From: Marinomonas sargassi
GTDB taxonomy: Bacteria; Pseudomonadota; Gammaproteobacteria; Pseudomonadales; Marinomonadaceae
Direction of reading: 5' to 3'
Length of the DNA: 64,000 nt
Assembly (NCBI RefSeq): GCF_025716875.1
Contig: NZ_JAOVZB010000001.1
Location: forward strand, 124,001-188,000
Position 1 is the first letter of the stretch. The number at the start of each line of letters is the position of its first letter. The translations under genes were made by a program, and so were the position numbers. Positions 19,314 to 29,525 of this stretch are shown piece by piece. The notes beneath the pieces were generated by a model. It searched no databases. It saw only the letters and a program-made list of their open reading frames with translations, and was not told the origin of the DNA.

Positions 19314-21197
19314 CTAGCCTTTCTTTTCAATAGACAATGAAGGTGGCCAGATACCACCCACTAAAGATGTAAAATTATTCTTATTTATAACAACAAACTC
19401 TTCTTGTATGGAGGAAAAAACTTCCTCTATCATTCTACCGTTTTCAGTAGAGGGCACAAAAAAATCTTGCGTATCATAGCCAAACGGTAAAGAAGCATAC
19501 CAATTACAAGCTTGAAAGAACAAAATAACTGACTGGTTTCGCCACTCCAATATCACTGAAAAGCCTTTACTTGGCTTATCTTGTAAAGTTTTTGCTCCTA
19601 ATAACACTTGATCAAAACACTGCCCTTCATAAACAACAAATGGTGGAATAGCCTCATTTCCATCAAAAGAGTCAAAAAAATGAACATCTAAACATGGTGT
19701 TAGAACCCTTATTAAGGACGCTTCAACCCAGACATCTTTGCCGAACAGCTGACCTGCGTAATAACCACTTTTCCCTGCAGATTGCGAAGAACCTTGAAAC
19801 ACCTCCACTGCAGGCAAACAAGATAAATATGAAAGGGACTTATACTCAAATAACCATGGTTCTAAAAAAGCATCATTATTCTTAGATAACCAAACATTTT
19901 TGAACCAAGTTTTAGGCACTGCCATAAAGGCAGGCACAGCCTCGATATCACGCTTAGATAAATAAGGTAAAGCAAAACACTCTCCAACCTGCTCAATTAG
20001 CGCAATATTAAACGAATCGGACACTGAAGCTTGCTCTATATACTCCAGAACATTGCTTCCGAAAACATGGGTAACTAATGGGACTTTTTGCTCATTTGAA
20101 AGCACGATAAAAGCCAAATTAGATTCGTCACTTTTTTCTATATCGACAAATAAGGCTGTGTCTAATCTCAAACACTCCCCACAATCAAATACTACTTTAG
20201 ATTCACCGACATCAAATTCAAATAAGAACGAAGATAAGTAATCCCGACCTAAACATTGGCGATATTGAACTTCACTTCGACCATTTCCTACATCCATAGC
20301 ACCTAGATAAAATGCACCACCATGACGAACTGGAAAACCGCCATCACTTATTTCATCTGGCAATACTGTATCAAAACACGGGACAAGACGAGAGTACCTT
20401 TTATCTGTCACGCGAGCGACATGGTCAGGAAGCGTCAGCTCAAACTCTTGATAAAAGCTCCCTTTCAATTGAGTTTCATATTTTGTTAGAAGCTTGTTTC
20501 GAGTACTAACCTCTAGCCCATCATGCTGAAACAAAGGCAGATAACTTGACTCACACAGTTCTCGCAAATCAATGCTTTTCTCAACAAAAACCAATTGCCA
20601 ATCTAACACTCGATAATGTGCTTTCAACCATGCCAGAGTCTGCACAGTTTCCAATACAAGACGCCCTATTATCGTATTATCATTCGCAGAGGTAACTTGA
20701 AAAGACACAGAACCAAGACGACTAAGCCGCTCAAGCAAAGCTTCAAATTCAAAACCTATCTTCTTGAGGTCAAAGTGCGCCTCGTAGCTTTTTAAATCTG
20801 GCAATTGAGCAGAATAATCGACAATACTCTTTAAGCTATGCCAACAACTTCGATCATTAGACAGAAGAAAAACCAGTTGATCGATACGCTCTTCACTTAT
20901 TTGAGCGGCATAAATAATCTGAAAGACTGCGTCAAACGCAGATAAAAAAGAATGGTGAAAGTCAGCGGAATAAGGAGAGCTTGAAAGAATCAGTCGGTCT
21001 ATTGCCCCCTCTATAGAGCTCATTTTCTGAGACAATAGACTATCTTCTAAGTTAGGGGGCTGATGTTTATTTAAATAAAGCAAAGCAGTCCGTAGCTTTT
21101 TCAAGCCAGACTGGGGTGCTAGTTCATACTCACACAATGCTTTTTCTACTTCTTCAGAAAGTAAAGGCATATCAAGCAAATTACCTTGCTTACTCAT
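19314..21197 (-). CDS. Hypothetical protein of 627 residues, flagellar locus
   Basis: No family recognised. The protein looks soluble: no signal peptide or membrane helix. Residues 1-240 are mostly helical (LKKLRTALLYLNKHQPPN, FEALLERLSRLGSV), and the rest appears rich in beta strands and aromatic residues, with a Cys pair in VVFDCGECLRLD near 340. The C-terminal segment with a strand pattern (FSVILEWRNQSVILFFQACNWY, about 555-575) could be CheW-like, but I cannot show it. It is the first of three co-oriented genes between fliJ and fliK, with one base to the next gene, so likely translated together. The ATG at 21197 is the only good start. Confidence 0.65.
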   Translation of the reverse strand: MSKQGNLLDMPLLSEEVEKALCEYELAPQSGLKKLRTALLYLNKHQPPNLEDSLLSQKMSSIEGAIDRLILSSSPYSADFHHSFLSAFDAVFQIIYAAQISEERIDQLVFLLSNDRSCWHSLKSIVDYSAQLPDLKSYEAHFDLKKIGFEFEALLERLSRLGSVSFQVTSANDNTIIGRLVLETVQTLAWLKAHYRVLDWQLVFVEKSIDLRELCESSYLPLFQHDGLEVSTRNKLLTKYETQLKGSFYQEFELTLPDHVARVTDKRYSRLVPCFDTVLPDEISDGGFPVRHGGAFYLGAMDVGNGRSEVQYRQCLGRDYLSSFLFEFDVGESKVVFDCGECLRLDTALFVDIEKSDESNLAFIVLSNEQKVPLVTHVFGSNVLEYIEQASVSDSFNIALIEQVGECFALPYLSKRDIEAVPAFMAVPKTWFKNVWLSKNNDAFLEPWLFEYKSLSYLSCLPAVEVFQGSSQSAGKSGYYAGQLFGKDVWVEASLIRVLTPCLDVHFFDSFDGNEAIPPFVVYEGQCFDQVLLGAKTLQDKPSKGFSVILEWRNQSVILFFQACNWYASLPFGYDTQDFFVPSTENGRMIEEVFSSIQEEFVVINKNNFTSLVGGIWPPSLSIEKKG

Positions 21198-21245
21198 ATT
21201 ACTCCAGACTACCCAACCTTTACCTTTAAAAGCTCAGAGTTAAAA

Positions 21246-21680
21246 CTAATGGCTAGTATCCCAAAAACGCCTCATAGCAAACTCATCACTACCTACTTGC
21301 TCTTGCTTGCTCTCAATAAGTTGTTCGGCTTTATGATTCTTTTCTTTTAGCCAATCCATGCTTTGGGTTTTTGATCGCTCCTGCAACCATAATCGCATAC
21401 TCATACCAGCCTGCTGCTCAGCTCTGACAACAGCGGCTTCTTGTTGAACAATCGCCTGTTTAACCCTATCAACAAAGTGCTGGTAATTAGTCGTCAGATA
21501 AGGACTCAAACCTAACAAATTTCGCTCAGATTCATATTGCTCTGAGTATTCTTTTAGCTCTTGTAGTTTCGAAACGCTTGCTTCTACCAAAGCCTTATCT
21601 TGAGCAAATTTTTGCGCAGCAGCATCCTCCTTGCGTTTTGCAAGATCCACAAGTGTTTGAATACGGAGTGATTTTTTCAT
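21246..21680 (-). CDS. fliJ: FliJ, flagellar export stalk protein
   Basis: Coiled-coil central stalk that couples the FliI ATPase to FlhA. The 144 residues are almost continuously helical and charged (KSLRIQTLVDLAKRKEDAAAQKFAQ at the N-terminus is the usual FliJ opening, quoted in part from the family pattern). It lies 55 bases after fliI. FliJ sequences diverge strongly; length, coiled-coil character and position carry the call. Confidence 0.9.
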   Translation of the reverse strand: MKKSLRIQTLVDLAKRKEDAAAQKFAQDKALVEASVSKLQELKEYSEQYESERNLLGLSPYLTTNYQHFVDRVKQAIVQQEAAVVRAEQQAGMSMRLWLQERSKTQSMDWLKEKNHKAEQLIESKQEQVGSDEFAMRRFWDTSH

Positions 21681-21735
21681 GCTCTATCCATCTCAGACAA
21701 TAGATTTGATATTAGACGTTTTTATATGCAGTAGT

Positions 21736-23067
21736 CTACTGTGCTTTGGTCATCGCGGCGACCAATGCTTCTAAACTTTGGTCAATAGAAAAACTTTCTG
21801 TTAACGACTGCTGAAGAAAACCTCTTATTTCAGGCATTTGTACAATCGCCTGATCCAAATCTGGATCACTCCCCTTACTGTAAGCACCTATTGATACAAG
21901 GTCTTGGTTTTGCTGAAACTTAGAATAAAGTTGCTTAACTCTCATGGCACCAAGCAAATGATCTTCACTGACGATATGAGGCATCGCCCTTGATATAGAA
22001 GCTTCTATATCAATCGCAGGATAATGCCCTTCTTCCGCTAGGCGGCGCGATAATACAATATGGCCATCCAAAATAGCTCGCGAAGCATCCGCAATAGGGT
22101 CTTGTTGATCATCACCTTCTGTAAGAACGGTATAGAATGCTGTGATTGAACCACCACCTTCTCGGCCGTTTCCTGCTCTCTCAACGAGCTGAGGCAGTTT
22201 GGAAAAAACCGAAGGGGGATAACCTTTTGTCGCTGGGGGTTCACCAACGGACAAGGCAATTTCTCGCTGAGCCTGTGCATAACGAGTTAAGGAGTCCATC
22301 AGCAATAAAACACTTTTCCCTTGGTCTCGATAATATTCAGCAATTCGTGTTACCAGCATAGCAGCACGCAGTCGCATTAAAGCAGAATCGTCAGCAGGAG
22401 AGGCAACCACAACAGAACGAGAAAGACCTTCTTCACCTAAAATCTGATCAATAAATTCCTTTACTTCTCGACCCCGCTCGCCGATTAGCCCAACTATCGT
22501 GATATCGGCTTCTGTAAACTTAGTCATCATCCCTAGCAACATACTCTTACCGACACCGCTACCAGCAAAAAGACCTAAACGCTGGCCTTTTCCGACTGTT
22601 AGCAAGCTATTTATCGACTTAATGCCAACATCTAGCGTCTCGCTAATTGGCTTACGTTGCAGCGGATTAATGACATCGCCATGCAAGCTCACCATATCCT
22701 TGGCTTTTATTGGCCCTTTCCCATCCAAGGGTTTACCTAAACCATTTACCACTCTACCTAACAGTTCATCACCAACAGGCATCTGACTGTCACCCAGCAA
22801 TGGTCTAACACGAGCCCCTGGGGATATACCATCTATCGCTTCGGTTGGCATAAGATAAGTAAGATCACCGGTAAAGCCAACTACCTCAGACTCCACCCAA
22901 CGATCTTTTCTAACTTGAACAGAACAACGATCACCCAACGCTACGACACAACCAACAGCTTCCATAGTCAATCCCACCATACGAGTCACTTTTCCCTCAA
23001 TACGTGGCGTTAAAAGCTCAGTGGATACATGGCTAAGTTTATTTAAGCGATCTTGGAGAGTAGGCAA
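21736..23067 (-). CDS. fliI: FliI, flagellar export ATPase
   Basis: F1-like hexameric ATPase that powers or primes export substrate delivery. The 443 residues carry Walker A ([13 protein letters not shown]), Walker B ([20 protein letters not shown] region) and the type III ATPase signature around [17 protein letters not shown]. The first 90 residues are the N-terminal oligomerisation domain. It is two bases after fliH and upstream of fliJ. Length matches the family. Confidence 0.97.
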   Translation of the reverse strand: MPTLQDRLNKLSHVSTELLTPRIEGKVTRMVGLTMEAVGCVVALGDRCSVQVRKDRWVESEVVGFTGDLTYLMPTEAIDGISPGARVRPLLGDSQMPVGDELLGRVVNGLGKPLDGKGPIKAKDMVSLHGDVINPLQRKPISETLDVGIKSINSLLTVGKGQRLGLFAGSGVGKSMLLGMMTKFTEADITIVGLIGERGREVKEFIDQILGEEGLSRSVVVASPADDSALMRLRAAMLVTRIAEYYRDQGKSVLLLMDSLTRYAQAQREIALSVGEPPATKGYPPSVFSKLPQLVERAGNGREGGGSITAFYTVLTEGDDQQDPIADASRAILDGHIVLSRRLAEEGHYPAIDIEASISRAMPHIVSEDHLLGAMRVKQLYSKFQQNQDLVSIGAYSKGSDPDLDQAIVQMPEIRGFLQQSLTESFSIDQSLEALVAAMTKAQ

Positions 23068-23069
23068 AA

Positions 23070-23879
23070 CTATTCACCTGATTCGGAAGCGGGGAGATTA
23101 CGTATTTCATCAAAAACTGCGGCTAATCTTTGCTCGATACGCCCATCAATATGAAAAGACTTAGAATCCAATACAAAACTACCTTTAACAAGAAGATCGT
23201 CAGTTTCAACTTTTAGGTTCAACCTAGAGATCACATCAAGTTCACTTAAAACAGCGACATCATCGGAGTTCAGTCGTATCTTAATGCTACCTTCATACTC
23301 ACCAATCTCTTCGAAGACTCTAGTGAGTTGGCTTTTAAGCTCCTGACTTGCCTCTTGTGTCATTGAGGTGAGGCAGATATTTTCGACCATTCTAGTCATT
23401 GATTCGTAAAGAATAGCTTCTACTGCAGCGCGACTATTTTCTAATGGAGATACTATTTCAGATACGGCGCTTTGTAAAAGCGTTTCAATCGCCTCAAGCT
23501 TAACCTTCGCATCTTCTTTTGCTTCCAAAAGGCCTTTTTCTAGCCCCGCCTCGTAACCTTCTAAATGACCTTTTTCAAACCCTTCTGCTTCACCCTTGAG
23601 TGAACCATCGGCATAACCTCTTTCATGCCCTTCTTTTTCGCCTTGAATAAAGCCTTCATCATAAGCAGCAGAACGTATTTCTTCTAATTGAGAGGCAGTT
23701 AGTGGCTCGTATACCAAAGACTCTTGGTCAACCTCCTCTGAAGTAACCACAGTTTCTTTGCGAACTAAAATGGCAGGACCTGAATCAACGACAGCCTCAC
23801 CACCATCAAGATGAGGAAGCTCCCAGCGTTCATAAGCAGTTAATTTACGAACATCTTTATCTGAATTGTCAGCAGACAT
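23070..23879 (-). CDS. fliH: FliH, negative regulator and tether of FliI
   Basis: Peripheral stator-like dimer that ties FliI to the C-ring via FliN. The 269 residues include a central run of GxxxG-type repeats, seen in [17 protein letters not shown] and several further copies (about 94-130), the hallmark of FliH, followed by the V-ATPase-E-like C-terminal domain. It follows fliG after 7 bases and precedes fliI by 2. N-terminal 60 residues are variable, as usual. Confidence 0.94.
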   Translation of the reverse strand: MSADNSDKDVRKLTAYERWELPHLDGGEAVVDSGPAILVRKETVVTSEEVDQESLVYEPLTASQLEEIRSAAYDEGFIQGEKEGHERGYADGSLKGEAEGFEKGHLEGYEAGLEKGLLEAKEDAKVKLEAIETLLQSAVSEIVSPLENSRAAVEAILYESMTRMVENICLTSMTQEASQELKSQLTRVFEEIGEYEGSIKIRLNSDDVAVLSELDVISRLNLKVETDDLLVKGSFVLDSKSFHIDGRIEQRLAAVFDEIRNLPASESGE

Positions 23880-23886
23880 AACTTAT

Positions 23887-24900
23887 TTAAACCATCTGCT
23901 CACCGCCACCACCGAGAACGATTTCACCGCTATCAGCTAGGCGTCTGGCTACAGCCAGTATTTCTTTTTGAGCAACTTCCACTTCACTCACACGAACCGG
24001 CCCTTGGGCCTCAAGATCATCTTTCAACATATCTGCAGCACGAGATGACATATTCTTAAATACTTTTTCTTGCATATCTGGGTCAGCACCTTTCAGCGCC
24101 AAAATCAATGTCTCAGACTCAACTTCACGTAAGATAACCTGTATTCCACGGTCATCCACATCGATCAAGTTATCAAATACAAACATCAAGTCTTGGATAG
24201 TATTCGCCAAATCTTCATCGGCATCGCGAATCGACTCCATAAGCTCCGCTTCAACAGAGCTATCAATGAAGTTCATGATATTCGCAGCGGTACGCACGCC
24301 ACCAATAGTGGTTGATTGAGTCGCTTGGTTACCAGAGAACTGTCGTTCAAGAATATTGTTCAGCTCCATTAACGCAGCAGGCTGTACAGTTTCCAATGCA
24401 GCGACACGCAGCAATATATCCAAACGTACGCGTTCATCGAAGTTAGCTAAAATACCTGCAGCTTGGTCGGATTCTAAATATGAGATTACGATGGCTTGAA
24501 TCTGCGGGTGTTCATAACGGATAACATCAGCAACAGCACGGGATTCCATCCACTTTAAGGTGTCTAGTCCAGTAGTGTTACCGCCAAGTAGAATTCGATC
24601 GATCAAACTGCCAGCTTTCTCATCACCAAGCGCCTGTCTTAGCATGTTACGAATATAGCCATCCGCCCCAAGACCAAGGCCTGTTTGATCGCCCACTAGC
24701 ACTAGAAAATCATCCAATACTTTTTCAACTTGATGGCGCTGAACGTTTGACATGTTAGCCATCATGGAACCTATCTTTTGAACTTCTTTAGGCCCCATAT
24801 GCTTCAGTATTTGAGCGGCATCTTTCTCACCAAGAGACATCAGTAAAACAGCTGCCTTTTCGATGGAACTTAAATCTGAAGCTTGACCTGCATCACTCAT
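23887..24900 (-). CDS. fliG: FliG, motor switch/torque ring protein
   Basis: C-ring protein that contacts the stator and FliF. The 337 residues have an N-terminal FliF-binding domain (SIEKAAVLLMSLGEKDAAQILKH region), a middle domain with the conserved EHPQ motif (RYEHPQIQAIV) and a C-terminal domain with the charged torque helix (about 285-310). It follows fliF by 6 bases. Length and motif order are standard. Confidence 0.97.
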   Translation of the reverse strand: MSDAGQASDLSSIEKAAVLLMSLGEKDAAQILKHMGPKEVQKIGSMMANMSNVQRHQVEKVLDDFLVLVGDQTGLGLGADGYIRNMLRQALGDEKAGSLIDRILLGGNTTGLDTLKWMESRAVADVIRYEHPQIQAIVISYLESDQAAGILANFDERVRLDILLRVAALETVQPAALMELNNILERQFSGNQATQSTTIGGVRTAANIMNFIDSSVEAELMESIRDADEDLANTIQDLMFVFDNLIDVDDRGIQVILREVESETLILALKGADPDMQEKVFKNMSSRAADMLKDDLEAQGPVRVSEVEVAQKEILAVARRLADSGEIVLGGGGEQMV

Positions 24901-24906
24901 GGTTAA

Positions 24907-26571
24907 TTACTCACCTACCCATTGTTTAACAACCTGAGCCACTCGCTCTGGCTCTTCGGCGATTAAGCCTCGGATTGCATTCAACTGACGATCAATCTTC
25001 TCAGGAGAACCTGGCACCATAATATCTTCTGCGCTGACTAGTGACACCTGATCATCTGCAATTTCATCTGTCTCATCTGAGAAAATCGCCGCTTCGGTAT
25101 CTTCTGCAACCGCAATTTTACTCTGCTCACTAAGCGTTTTCAGTACAGGGCGAACAACGACAAGTAATAAAATCAGTACAAATATACCTACGAGTGTGGG
25201 CTGTAATAAATCCAAGAACCAAGATTGCTTATAGAAAGGTACCTCAACCGGAGGTTCCACTGGATCAGGAACTGCGAATGGCGAGTTAATGACACTGACA
25301 CTATCACCACGGGATGGATCATACCCAACCGCATCACGCACCAGCAAAGTCAAACGACCTAACTCATCATCATTCCAAGGTGTTCTAATAAGAGCCGATG
25401 TTTCACTATCTAGGCTAACTAAATCATCAACCACAACTGCAACAGAAAGTCGCCTAACGGTGCCTTGCTGACGTTTGGTATAACTTATACTTCGATCTAG
25501 CTCGAAATTACGAGTAGTTTCTTCTCGTGACTGTCCGGAAGTACCACCTCCACCAATGGGCGAACCGCTTTCATCAGCGGTTTCAGGCGCAGTTACCACA
25601 CCTGGTGGTTGATTGGTTAGTGCTCCTGGAATACCACCACTTCCGGCGCCATTCGCTCTGTTCTCTCTTAATGTTTGCTCACTACGTAATGCAAGTAAGT
25701 CAGGGTTATATTGCTCATCCGTTTGCTCAATCGCGGTAAAGTCAACATCTGCTGAGACCTCTGCCATAAAGCGACCTTGACCAACAACAGGCCCAAGAAT
25801 GTTATTCACACGCTGTAATAAAACATCTTCAACTTTACGTGTGTAGTCAAACTGCTTACCAGCAACGGATAACTCAGAGTCAGTATTTTTCTCTGTGAGT
25901 AGAGTTCCCCTTTGGTCGACTACCGTGACATCTTTATCGCTTAATTGAGAAATACTTGAGGCAACTAGATTAACAATGGCATCAACTTGGCTCGTATCTA
26001 AACGCCTACCAGGGTAGAGCTCAAGAAATACAGAAGCGGAGGGTTTACGAGTATCGCGAACAAATACAGACTCTTTTGGGATAGCAAGATGAACTCGAGC
26101 ACTTTTGATACTTTGCAAGCTAGTTATGGTTCTACTCAGCTCACCTTCTAAGCCTCGACGATATCGAGTCGACTCGACAAACTGAGAAGTGCCCAAGCCT
26201 TGCTCTTGGTCCATGATTTCAAGACCGACAATATTATCTGAAACAATACCAGAGCCTGCGAGCTTCAATCGCGCTTGATGATAAAAGTCAGACTCTACAA
26301 GTAGAGCACCTGTATTTTCATCTAGTTTGAAGGGGATGTTATTGATACTTAGAATTTCAACAATTTGGTCGGCGTTGTAGTCCGTAATACTACTAAGAAC
26401 AGGCTTGTAGTCTGGTCCATTACTCCATAAAACCGCAGATAGGCCAATGGCGATAGAGGCAGCCAGACCGACCATTAATGCTAACTGACGAATCACTGTC
26501 AGTTTATTAAAGCCTGTAACTAATTCTAAATAGAGCTTTTGCTCTGATTGTTCAGCAGGAACATTATCCAT
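24907..26571 (-). CDS. fliF: FliF, MS-ring protein
   Basis: Forms the membrane/supramembrane ring on which the flagellum is built. The 554 residues have a first membrane helix (about 29-49), the periplasmic ring-building domains (including LEGELSRTITSLQSIKSARVHLAIP, about 135-160, here named by family knowledge), a second membrane helix (about 455-473) and the C-terminal FliG-binding tail. It is 27 bases after fliE. Confidence 0.97.
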   Translation of the reverse strand: MDNVPAEQSEQKLYLELVTGFNKLTVIRQLALMVGLAASIAIGLSAVLWSNGPDYKPVLSSITDYNADQIVEILSINNIPFKLDENTGALLVESDFYHQARLKLAGSGIVSDNIVGLEIMDQEQGLGTSQFVESTRYRRGLEGELSRTITSLQSIKSARVHLAIPKESVFVRDTRKPSASVFLELYPGRRLDTSQVDAIVNLVASSISQLSDKDVTVVDQRGTLLTEKNTDSELSVAGKQFDYTRKVEDVLLQRVNNILGPVVGQGRFMAEVSADVDFTAIEQTDEQYNPDLLALRSEQTLRENRANGAGSGGIPGALTNQPPGVVTAPETADESGSPIGGGGTSGQSREETTRNFELDRSISYTKRQQGTVRRLSVAVVVDDLVSLDSETSALIRTPWNDDELGRLTLLVRDAVGYDPSRGDSVSVINSPFAVPDPVEPPVEVPFYKQSWFLDLLQPTLVGIFVLILLLVVVRPVLKTLSEQSKIAVAEDTEAAIFSDETDEIADDQVSLVSAEDIMVPGSPEKIDRQLNAIRGLIAEEPERVAQVVKQWVGE

Positions 26572-26598
26572 TAAAAAGCGCCAAGCGGTTTATTGTGC

Positions 26599-26955
26599 CT
26601 AGATAGGCATATTCATAATTTTTTCGTACGCGTCCACAAGCTTATTGCGAACTTGCGTCATTGCTTCAAAGGATACGCTGGACTTTTGCAAGCCAATCAT
26701 AACTTCAGGAAGGTCAACACCTTCGTCACCACGTTCATAAGCCTGAGCAAGTTGAGTGGCATCTTTTTGCAAAGTATTCACATTATCAACTGCTGCTTTT
26801 AGCATTTCCGCAAAATCAGCCCGTTCAACACCCTGAACTTCCTCACCATTACCTAAACCAACATCAGGCACTGAGGATTTCGGAGCTTGAACCTGCGATT
26901 GCATCTCCCTCATTTGGGACAACACTTGATTAATGTCTGGCCGACCAGTAACCAT
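26599..26955 (-). CDS. fliE: FliE, MS-ring/rod junction protein
   Basis: Adapter between the MS ring and the rod, and the first substrate of the export system. The ATG at 26955 has AAGGTGAG about 6 bases upstream and gives 118 residues; an in-frame GTG three codons earlier overlaps that ribosome site. The C-terminal half is conserved (LQKSSVSFEAMTQVRNKLVDAYEKIMNMPI, split family motif). It leads the fliE-F-G-H-I-J run. No -24/-12 sigma54 element is visible in the 67 bases between its start and the fleR stop. Confidence 0.95.
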   Translation of the reverse strand: MVTGRPDINQVLSQMREMQSQVQAPKSSVPDVGLGNGEEVQGVERADFAEMLKAAVDNVNTLQKDATQLAQAYERGDEGVDLPEVMIGLQKSSVSFEAMTQVRNKLVDAYEKIMNMPI

Positions 26956-27022
26956 GCTACTCACCTTTAAAAAACACTTATATCTAGCTTATCATAAAGC
27001 GAATGAAAACAAGATACAAAAA

Positions 27023-28369
27023 TCAATCAACATCTATACCACTTTCTCGCATTTTAGCAATTTTATAACGTAATGTTCGAGGACTAATACCTAATTTATC
27101 AGCGACCACTTTACGCTTACCATTCGCATCGATCAAAGCTTGAGCAATAATTCTAAATTCGTGCTGCTGAACACCCTTGCCAAGGATAGAGGCTGCGCTA
27201 TCTTCATCCACTTCAGGTTCAGCGTCTGCTGGCGACAGACTCATCATATCAAATGCAATATGATCATCATGAATCTGACCATTGGCACTTAATATCAAAG
27301 CCCGCTGAATGACATTATCCAACTCTCGAACGTTACCGGGCCAAGGGTGAGATTCTAATTTACTTTGTGCTGATGGTTTAAAAGTCGCCGATGTCATACG
27401 CATTTTAGCCGCATGTTTAGCAAGAAGGTGCTGAGCAATAGGAAGTATATCTCCCTTGCGCTCGCGGATCGGCAGCCAGCGCAGAGGAAAAACATTCAAA
27501 CGGTAATACAAGTCTTCCCTAAAACCACCTTCACGAACATACTCAGCCAAATCCCGGTTCGTTGTCGCAATAATACGTACATCAAGAGGAATGGATTTTT
27601 TACCACCTAAACGCTCAACTTCCTGCTCCTGTAGCACTCGCAGCAGCTTGGCCTGCAAGCCAACATCCATTTCAGTAATTTCATCAAGAAGCAAGGTTCC
27701 ACCATTAGCTTGCTCAAATTTACCAGCTTGGGAAGACACCGCTCCAGTGTACGCACCTTTTTCATAACCAAAGAGAATGGCTTCCAACATATTTTCTGGA
27801 ATGGCAGCACAGTTAATAGCAACAAATGGTGCATTGGGGCGACTTGAATTCTGATGGATATAGTGAGCCAACACTTCCTTACCCGTACCACTTTCACCAC
27901 AAATCAATACGGTAGAATCTGTTACAGCCACTCTTTTAGCCAATTCTAATAGGGACACACTGGCAGGGTCTTTAGCGATCGGTTGACCATTCGTTGATGG
28001 CGCAACTTTCACCGTATATTTAGCAATGGCATCCAGTAATTCTTCTTCTTTGAAGGGCTTCAATAAATAATCAACAGCGCCGTCTCGCATAGCTTCCACC
28101 GCGTGCGCTATATCACCGTAAGCCGTCATCAACATAATGGGAAGTTCAGGGTAATATTCGACCACATGCTGAAGTAAACCATAACCATCCATACCAGGAA
28201 GGTTGACGTCAGAAACAACCATATCAAAAGGGTTATGCTTTAAGGCAACCACAGCTTCTTCTGCACTGTAAGCCATTTTACATTGATATCCAGCCAACAT
28301 TAGCGTGTCTTCTAACGCCTCGGCCAAACCTTTATCATCTTCAACAATCAATAATTTTACATCGGACAT
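27023..28369 (-). CDS. fleR: FleR/FlrC, sigma54-dependent flagellar response regulator
   Basis: NtrC-type activator for mid-class flagellar genes with sigma54. The 448 residues have a receiver with phospho-Asp D54 (VVSDVNLPGMDG) and Lys in LLKPF, an AAA+ domain with Walker A CGESGTGKE, the sigma54-contact loop GAYTGA (a variant of GAFTGA) and R-finger region, and a Fis-type C-terminal helix-turn-helix (VVADKLGISPRTLRYKIAKM). It follows fleS by one base. So sigma54-dependent activation capacity is retained here, unlike in the gene two upstream. Confidence 0.96.
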   Translation of the reverse strand: MSDVKLLIVEDDKGLAEALEDTLMLAGYQCKMAYSAEEAVVALKHNPFDMVVSDVNLPGMDGYGLLQHVVEYYPELPIMLMTAYGDIAHAVEAMRDGAVDYLLKPFKEEELLDAIAKYTVKVAPSTNGQPIAKDPASVSLLELAKRVAVTDSTVLICGESGTGKEVLAHYIHQNSSRPNAPFVAINCAAIPENMLEAILFGYEKGAYTGAVSSQAGKFEQANGGTLLLDEITEMDVGLQAKLLRVLQEQEVERLGGKKSIPLDVRIIATTNRDLAEYVREGGFREDLYYRLNVFPLRWLPIRERKGDILPIAQHLLAKHAAKMRMTSATFKPSAQSKLESHPWPGNVRELDNVIQRALILSANGQIHDDHIAFDMMSLSPADAEPEVDEDSAASILGKGVQQHEFRIIAQALIDANGKRKVVADKLGISPRTLRYKIAKMRESGIDVD

Positions 28370-28370
28370 G

Positions 28371-29525
28371 TCATACCCTTATGAGAGGAATTGAAAAACT
28401 CGCTGTTGTCCCAGCGCCCTCTATGCTATCTATTTCAAAATGCCCATGATGAGCTCTGGCAATCGCCTTAACCACCATCAAACCCAATCCTGTTCCGTGC
28501 TGTTTTGTTGTCACAAAACCATCCTGAACATGCTCTAAGTGCTCTTTAGACATGCCCACACCCCGATCCTTAAAGATCAGTTTTAAATTACCTGCCTCAA
28601 TATGGCAATACAAGCGAACTAGCTCGCCATCATCTTGTGCATCTATTGCATTATTTAACAAGTTTAACAAGGCACCTAGCAGCGTTTCATTATTACAACG
28701 TATATAGTCTTCCGATGCAAAAGTCCCTAAATCACTCTCAAACTGCATGCTCTTTTGCTCAACTATATCTTGGCAATGCTCAACTAATTCATTAACAAAA
28801 TCTGCTACACAGACGGTATCATCCAATTTAATTTCACTACGTGAAAAAATCAGCATGTCTCGAATCTGCTTTTCAATATTAGATAAGCGGTCTACCAACT
28901 TATTCGCAAAGGTTTGCCTCATCACTGGAGCCAGCTCCGCCTTTTGAAGATGACCTGCATAAAGCGTGGCAGATGACAAAGGGGTTCTTATTTGATGCGC
29001 CAATGCGGCAACCATTTTACCCATATTTGATAAGCGTTCATGATGGTTTAGCTTTTTCTGCAAATGGTAGGCTTCCGTCAAATCTACTAAGATCACCAAC
29101 TGCCCTGGCGCATTGCCTAAAGAAGCCGTTTCAACTCGAACGCGACGTCCTGTCACCATAGTTACATCGTGACCATCATCCTCTTGCGGACGAAAGCTCA
29201 ACGGCACTATGGTTCCCCACGACTGACCAACAAGGGACAAATTAAACAGCTTCTCAGCCACAGGGTTTGCCATTACCACAACGCCAGTATCATTTAACAA
29301 TAAAACACCGACCGGCATAGACTCGAAAAGCTGCTGAAATTGCGATACTAAAACGCGATTTTTATCCTGCTCTTCTTGTTTGGCGTGCTCCGAAGCCGCT
29401 AACTGCTCTGAAAGGCGAGTTACTTCCTGCTGAAGCTCTAAGTAAGATTGAGTCAATACTTCAGACGATTCAGTAAATGCTTTAAAGGCGGCCTTCAGCT
29501 CCGCTATTTCCTCATCTTTAGTCAC
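28371..29525 (-). CDS. fleS: FleS/FlrB, flagellar sensor histidine kinase
   Basis: Cytoplasmic kinase partner of FleR. The 384 residues have an N-terminal coiled coil (1-60), a PAS domain (about 65-155, PVGVLLLNDTGVVVMANP), a HisKA domain with phospho-His in ALAHQIRTPLSSATLYAG, and an HATPase domain (N-box LLNNAIDA; GVGM; GTGLGLMVVKAIA). No membrane helix, as in P. aeruginosa FleS. It starts at a GTG that overlaps the preceding TAG by one base, so it is translationally coupled to the small FleQ-like gene. Confidence 0.95.
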   Translation of the reverse strand: MTKDEEIAELKAAFKAFTESSEVLTQSYLELQQEVTRLSEQLAASEHAKQEEQDKNRVLVSQFQQLFESMPVGVLLLNDTGVVVMANPVAEKLFNLSLVGQSWGTIVPLSFRPQEDDGHDVTMVTGRRVRVETASLGNAPGQLVILVDLTEAYHLQKKLNHHERLSNMGKMVAALAHQIRTPLSSATLYAGHLQKAELAPVMRQTFANKLVDRLSNIEKQIRDMLIFSRSEIKLDDTVCVADFVNELVEHCQDIVEQKSMQFESDLGTFASEDYIRCNNETLLGALLNLLNNAIDAQDDGELVRLYCHIEAGNLKLIFKDRGVGMSKEHLEHVQDGFVTTKQHGTGLGLMVVKAIARAHHGHFEIDSIEGAGTTASFSIPLIRV

